Part shown: positions 59,532 to 64,000 of the stretch, piece by piece
Position numbering within the stretch: position 1 is the stretch's first letter
How the letters are laid out: each line of letters starts with the position of its first letter
From: Gossypium raimondii
Taxonomy: Eukaryota > Streptophyta > Magnoliopsida > Malvales > Malvaceae
DNA length: 64,000 bases
Direction of reading: 5' to 3'
Assembly: GCF_025698545.1 (NCBI RefSeq)
Contig: NC_068575.1
Span: 26,142,810-26,206,809, forward strand
The notes under the pieces: generated by a model
Told to the model about the DNA's origin: nothing
The model's input: only the letters and a program-made list of their open reading frames with translations
Databases searched by the model: none
Made by a program: the position numbers and the translations under genes

Positions 59532-61003
59532 TCGAGAAAATGTTGCCAAAATCACCAAAAAGCATCATAGTCATCGATCACCGCATTTCAATTACATTCC
59601 AAGAAGAGAGTAAATTACACCAAAACAAAAGAATATTTTATCAACTAACCACTCTTCAAGAAAACGAATATCAACTCAAATGCATCCTTTGGGAGGATCA
59701 CCCTAGTTCTTCTTGAAGCTCCCTCCTGAACAAATAAGATATTTAGCAAGCATTGTGTTTTAACACTAGATCAACCAAAAAGGGATAAATTTCTAACAAT
59801 AATATGTTTACCAAGTAATAGACGATGGAAAAAAATGGGCCAACAAGGTAAAAAGAAAATCAATGGATGCTGATCTCCAAAGACTTTCTTGTGTTGAAAG
59901 TTACTACAAAGGAATGGACAATAAGATATTTAAATAAAGAAAGAAAAGAAAAGAAGAAGAAGACTCAGATGTCTTCACTCCTTCCGAACAAAAAGGTTTC
60001 TTGGCCATCTAGAAACCGCTAGGTTTACCATCGCTTAGGAAACTATCAATTAGATATTTAAAAGAAATGTATTAACCAAATCTAGCAAGTATATAAAACA
60101 ATGTAAAGTAGCAATGATAAACAAGAACATGGGGAGAATATCGTACACGGTACACATAGAAAGATTAAAGACCAACAGTTTTTCAAATGCCCTATGAAAG
60201 AAGCAAGATCAAGACTTGTGAAATTGGATTCACTTATCGTGGTGTTATTAGCGATGAGTCACCAGAGATATATGGCCAAGACCGGAGATATCCCACAACC
60301 CCGCCACGAGTCCTTGCAATCAGACGTTTTTGGAGAAGTAATTCTTGTGTAATCTCAAAGAAAATCCGACATGGACGCTTTATGGCAATCCCCATCTCGA
60401 TGGACATCTCCCGCAAAGAGATCACAATGAGTTACATATCAAGAAACTACCATTATAGAGAAACGCCAAGATGTAAATCATAAGCAACCTCTAACACACA
60501 ATAATACTCAAAATGAAATATTTTATATCAAATGTATGCCTCCCTAGCAGCCTCCCCCCCAACTCACACACACACTTGAAAACTTTCAGTTCTATAATCC
60601 AGATTGAGTACCAAAAAAATTAGGGGTTCATTAAAAGAAATTACAAACCAAATTAACAAATGAAGCTATTACTACCATTTTCAAGGAACCAGTTTAACTA
60701 ATCTCAAAGGTTCTATCAGACCCAATTTACGAAGTCGCAAATAACAAGTATAGCTTAAATTAAATTGTCCTATAATTTTCCAATTTGATAACTTCAAAAC
60801 ATGTTTTCGCTAAGAGTAAGCAATGACAAGTATAGAAAATAAATAAAAGAGCGGTTGTAAAGTAATCCTTTATGTTGAAAGATCAAAACAGATAATCCGA
60901 AATGGACAAGAATGAAGGGACGTGCTCGGCTTGGAAACTCCGCTTTTTTCGGTTTTAGTGAGAACATCGAGATACTCTACTTGTTCAATGTAAGGCTCGC
61001 CAT

Positions 61004-61909
61004 TGTTTCTTCGATGGATCGGACTTTGTCTTCGTTGATTTAATTTGGTAAATTGCGTGCTTCTTTATTTATAGTCAAGACAGAATATCTTTGAGAAGAG
61101 AAGATGAAGAACGGAAGAAGAAAAAGGAATGAAAAACGGAAGAAGCAGAAGGAGCCTTACCTGGATGAAGGAGGAACCGGAAGAGGTCCTTGACCAAACT
61201 GATTTGCAACCCAAAAGGAAGGGGAAAGGGGAGAAGAAGGGTAACCAAACATCAGAAAAGCCTGAAGAATGCAACTGAAGAATATAAGGGTAAAAGAGGA
61301 AAAGAAAAAGCAATTGAAGTTGCTAAACTTTTACTGGAACAAAAGGCTCCAGTTTGGAATTAAGCATCTAGTGAGGTGAAATACATTTTCAACACACTGA
61401 AGAATGCTTTCCAAACAGCCTTGCGTTTACTAACATTTCAGTTGCAATTTTTTTAGCTTAAAAAAACTAACGTACTGAGATCCAGTTGCATCCAAAGGAG
61501 CCCTAAGTGTCTAATGGAATGATAAAACAATTACACTCTTATTAAAAAAAGAGTTTGAAGGTTAAAGAAAAACACTTTTCAAAAAACCATTTTTCAAAAA
61601 TAAACTAGCCCATTAATTTTTCACAAATTATGGTGTCTCCTATTTTGTTTCTTAAAAAAAATGGTAAGTTAGAGCCTTCAAAGTTCAAACTTCAAACCCT
61701 ATTTATACGGGCGCGTATTATTCTCACAAATCATAAGCTAGCATATATCGCTTTTTAAAATTTATTATTATTAATTTTCATTTCGTTTGGTTCGTTACAG
61801 TTAACTGTTAATCACACATTTTTCACATTTCGCACTCTTTCCCGGAGATTGGGAACCTGGGAAGCTCACAGCGGTTGAAGAAGGAAGGAGAAAATCCAAG
61901 GAATAGGAA
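61004..61909. promoter_or_regulatory. Divergent upstream region between the Nudix pseudogene and SEC3
   Basis: About 900 bp separate the two divergent start codons. On the minus strand CATCCAG|GTAAGG near 61160 could be a leader-intron donor for the Nudix gene. On the plus strand CTATTTATAC at about 61700 is a possible TATA box about 200 bp before the SEC3 ATG, and the 61800-61909 stretch looks like a 5' leader. Predictions are from sequence resemblance only. Confidence 0.4.
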
Positions 61910-63386
61910 ATGGCGAAATCGAGCGCGGACGACGCGGAGCTAAGGCGAGCTTGCCAGGCCGCCATCGAAGACACCAAGCAGAAGGTCGTGATGTCGATTC
62001 GCGTCGTTAAAAGCCATGGGATGTGGGGAAAAACTAGTGTTAGTAGTGTTACTAGCAAATTGGGACCAATGGCAATGGGGCGCCAAAACATGGCTAAACC
62101 CAGAATCATTGCTATCTCCAGTACGCCCTCTCCATAACCTGGATTTAGGATGTATCGAATATATATATTATTTTGCTTCTTCTCGATCGAGATTTCATTC
62201 ATTATGCTGAATTACATTAAACGCGATAATGGGCTACCGAACTAACCTTTACGATGGTGTCATTGTGCAAAACCGGTAGAACAATTCAAATTCACGAATA
62301 TTAGCTGTGATTTGCCAACGGTTCTTCAATTAAAATAATATCATTAGATCTAAAGTGAAATGTGTTCCCATATTCGTCTTCTGCGGGGCTCTTGTTTTGT
62401 TGGATGCTTGAAGTGGAATGTGTTCTCATATTTGTGCAAGGCCTCTTATTGCTTGTCCTCATGAAATCCTATGGTTTATGCAGCTAAAGCAAAAGGTCAG
62501 CGGACTAAAGCTTTTCTGCGGGTCTTGAAGTATTCTACTGGAGGCGTTATTGAGGTAATTGTCCTTATTATAGTCTTTTAAATTTAAGTTAACATGTCTT
62601 AAGCAAATAAGAATTGCCTAGAAAGATGATCTTACGAGTTCATGGTTCTTTATTGAGTAAGCATTGCTACAGTGTTACACTTAGTAGCATACAAAAACTG
62701 AACTCGGAATTATAAGGGTGGCCATCGCAAGGTTGCATTTCCTTTACTGTGATAGATTGTGATCTCTGAAGCTGTGATCCTCCATCAATTTTTTGCTAGG
62801 ACATGGTGGTACCGTTGCTTGTGTCTTTCGCTTTATTATGCTAACGTAGTTGAAAATTGTTGGTCATACAAGGTTGACATGCTACGAGAATAAATTAGCA
62901 GCGTGTGATTTATTGTCTTTTCTGTGCGTTATTGCTGAATCAAAAATCATAAGATGGCCATGATAAAGTGGGATACAGCTTTGTTTATTGTTCTTATAGA
63001 TCATATATTTCCCTGTTCTACTGAAATATGCTACTGATAAAAAGTAAAGAGTATTATTACATATAACAAAAATAGAGCTTAGCCATGTCTACCTTCTCAT
63101 GTGAAACATACAAGCATTTATGAAATCACTTTTGCATTACTAAGTAGAGAATAATTGTAGAATAAAAAGAAAGCAAAATTCATTAATGTCCAACACAAAG
63201 TCTGGTAACCATTGGGTTAAAGATGAGATTCTTTAGTCTTAACTAACAGGTATTCTAGTATGATTGATTGTTAGATATGACATATGAAGTTTTGAAATTG
63301 TACAGGCTGCTGAGTTATACAAACTGAAGCATCTTTCGAAGGTGGAGGTTCAGTCTAATGATCCTAGTGGATGTACTTTTACATTG
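61910..63386 (+). CDS. SEC3A: Exocyst subunit SEC3 (SEC3A-like), first three coding exons; continues beyond the window
   Basis: Exon 1 61910-62120: ATG (AAATGGCG context), [40 protein letters not shown], then [11 protein letters not shown]. Exon 2 62484-62554 (acceptor TTATGCAG, donor GTAATT): [19 protein letters not shown]. Exon 3 63306-63386 (acceptor TGTACAG, donor GTGAGC): [27 protein letters not shown]. Phases fit (211, 71 and 81 bases), giving 121 codons with no stop. This is the N-terminal PH-like region of plant SEC3, which binds phosphoinositides and Rho-type GTPases and helps mark exocytosis sites at the plasma membrane in the octameric exocyst. The next exon (GFDNLR in the family) is not in the last 600 bases. 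Between GK and NMAKPR there is a Ser/Val/Gly stretch that is longer than I recall for Arabidopsis. Confidence 0.87.
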
Positions 63387-64000
63387 GTGAGCTCTTTCTT
63401 TGGTTCCTTTTCTTTTGGTTATCAGAGTAACAATATTCTTTTGAGTGCTGTATGTTGTTCAATCTTTTTCTACTCCTGTAGGCCAAACACTGTTTAGTGA
63501 CTAGGTGACTTGATGAAGCAATTGAGCAGAAGTAGAATGTATTTTTCCCTTAAACTTCTTTTCCATTCTCTCCCTTAGACATTGCAGTTGGGCAGTTTGA
63601 ACTGGGTCATTTAGGCTTTCAGTCTTTTTGGTTTTGAGTCACTAGTGGGTTAAGCTCTTTGGGTTCTGGTCATTTCTGGATTTCAGGTTGTGTTCGGGCA
63701 AATTTAGTTCCATTTTTTTAGTTCATGTAAGATATAACCGTTCTTACATAATTTAAACGCTCAATCTAGAAATAATTTATTGTTTCTTTGAATAGTCTTT
63801 TATATTATATGGCATTCTTTTGTTGTATTTGTATATTAACATCAATATTTTTTAGCACCAAAAATGATAAAATTTACTTTGTTAATAATTGATTGTAAAA
63901 ATACAATATATTATTATTTTGATATTTAAAACAATTGATTCAATGGATTCTAATATTCAACATGTCAATACATTATGATTTATATTGTGCACGCATTCTC
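63387..64000 (+). other. SEC3 intron 3, open at the window end
   Basis: T-rich sequence follows the GTGAGC donor, with no recognisable exon before the window ends. Confidence 0.6.

Larger units (their letters stand above)
50269..61003 (-). pseudogene. NUDT3: Nudix hydrolase 3-like gene, decayed and split by CACTA-2
   Basis: Minus-strand exons: 61003-about 60915 (ATG at 61003, out of frame with YLDVLTKTEKSGVSKP); about 60415-60235 (AGDVHRDGDCHKA, then a shift, TQELLLQKR, another shift, SGDSSLI); 59725-59650 (the Nudix box piece RRELQEELG, a 1-base shift, VILPKDAFELIFVFL); 59079-58983 (VTNNGKFINNEYSDVYL, EPIPREAFTLQ); 57927-57857 joined across CACTA-2 to 50529-50467 (VSDVKYISFGEYRSHLAE, DPKYVPYDVNKQYGLLFD); 50350-50269 (YKENNEARSLVLKKQLRR, YAPVSLTAE). 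Most borders keep AG/GT. In plants this protein has a Nudix domain followed by a dipeptidyl-peptidase III-like (M49) domain; the M49 part is not found downstream, so the gene is also 3'-truncated. Several frame shifts show it was dead or dying apart from the transposon. Confidence 0.82.

Noticed and set aside
60187..60483. Plus-strand open frame of 98 codons
   Set aside because: It lies opposite the second exon of the Nudix pseudogene, and the minus-strand text matches the family.
61065..61313. Minus-strand open frame upstream of the Nudix start
   Set aside because: Leu/Phe/Ser-rich reading of an A/G-rich leader; a plausible leader-intron donor lies inside it.

Overview
The window is nuclear DNA of a dicot plant, most likely cotton (Gossypium) or a close relative. 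It is AT-rich, has spliced plant genes with GT/AG introns, and is dominated by retrotransposons and DNA transposons. The TAGCGGCG / CGCCGCTA hairpin arrays at both ends are the subterminal repeats of a CACTA family that I associate with cotton; the genus is an inference.

Layout. (1) 1-6487 is the right-hand part of a CACTA transposon (CACTA-1) whose left end lies outside the window. It carries gene fragments: a first exon of GPI ethanolamine phosphate transferase 1 (PIG-N) with its splice donor kept, exons resembling a COMM-domain protein, further unrecognised exons and an acidic open frame. (2) 6491-45876 is a nest of LTR retrotransposons. The outer shell is a minus-strand Ty3/gypsy element B with LTRs of about 3.3 kb. 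An Athila-like element T, a plus-strand gypsy element C and a solo LTR S sit in its LTRs. A minus-strand chromovirus D sits in the 3' LTR of C, and a solo LTR E sits in an LTR of D. Another gypsy element A abuts B on the left. Most junctions show 5-bp target duplications. All coding regions are broken, largely by CAG-to-TAG, CGA-to-TGA and TGG-to-TAG changes. (3) 46517-48073 is a Mutator-like element with TIRs of about 330 bp that carries a decayed TRAPPC12-like gene fragment (a Pack-MULE). (4) 49392-49789 is a Copia-type solo LTR with a perfect 5-bp duplication. (5) 50269-61003 on the minus strand is a decayed Nudix hydrolase 3-like gene. One of its exons is split by a complete 7.3-kb CACTA element (CACTA-2, 50533-57856, GGA duplication). 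CACTA-2 carries fragments of a TDP2-like gene, a ribosomal protein S11 exon and other exon-like pieces. (6) 61910-63386 on the plus strand holds the first three coding exons of the exocyst subunit SEC3, the only apparently functional host gene; it continues beyond the window.

The most interesting biology is the pair of CACTA elements. They share one architecture (hairpin arrays, degenerate telomere-like TTTAGGG tract, a spaced TIR backbone) but carry different sets of captured host exons. Together with the Pack-MULE, the window holds three independent gene-capturing DNA transposons, one of them landed inside an exon of a gene that is now a pseudogene.
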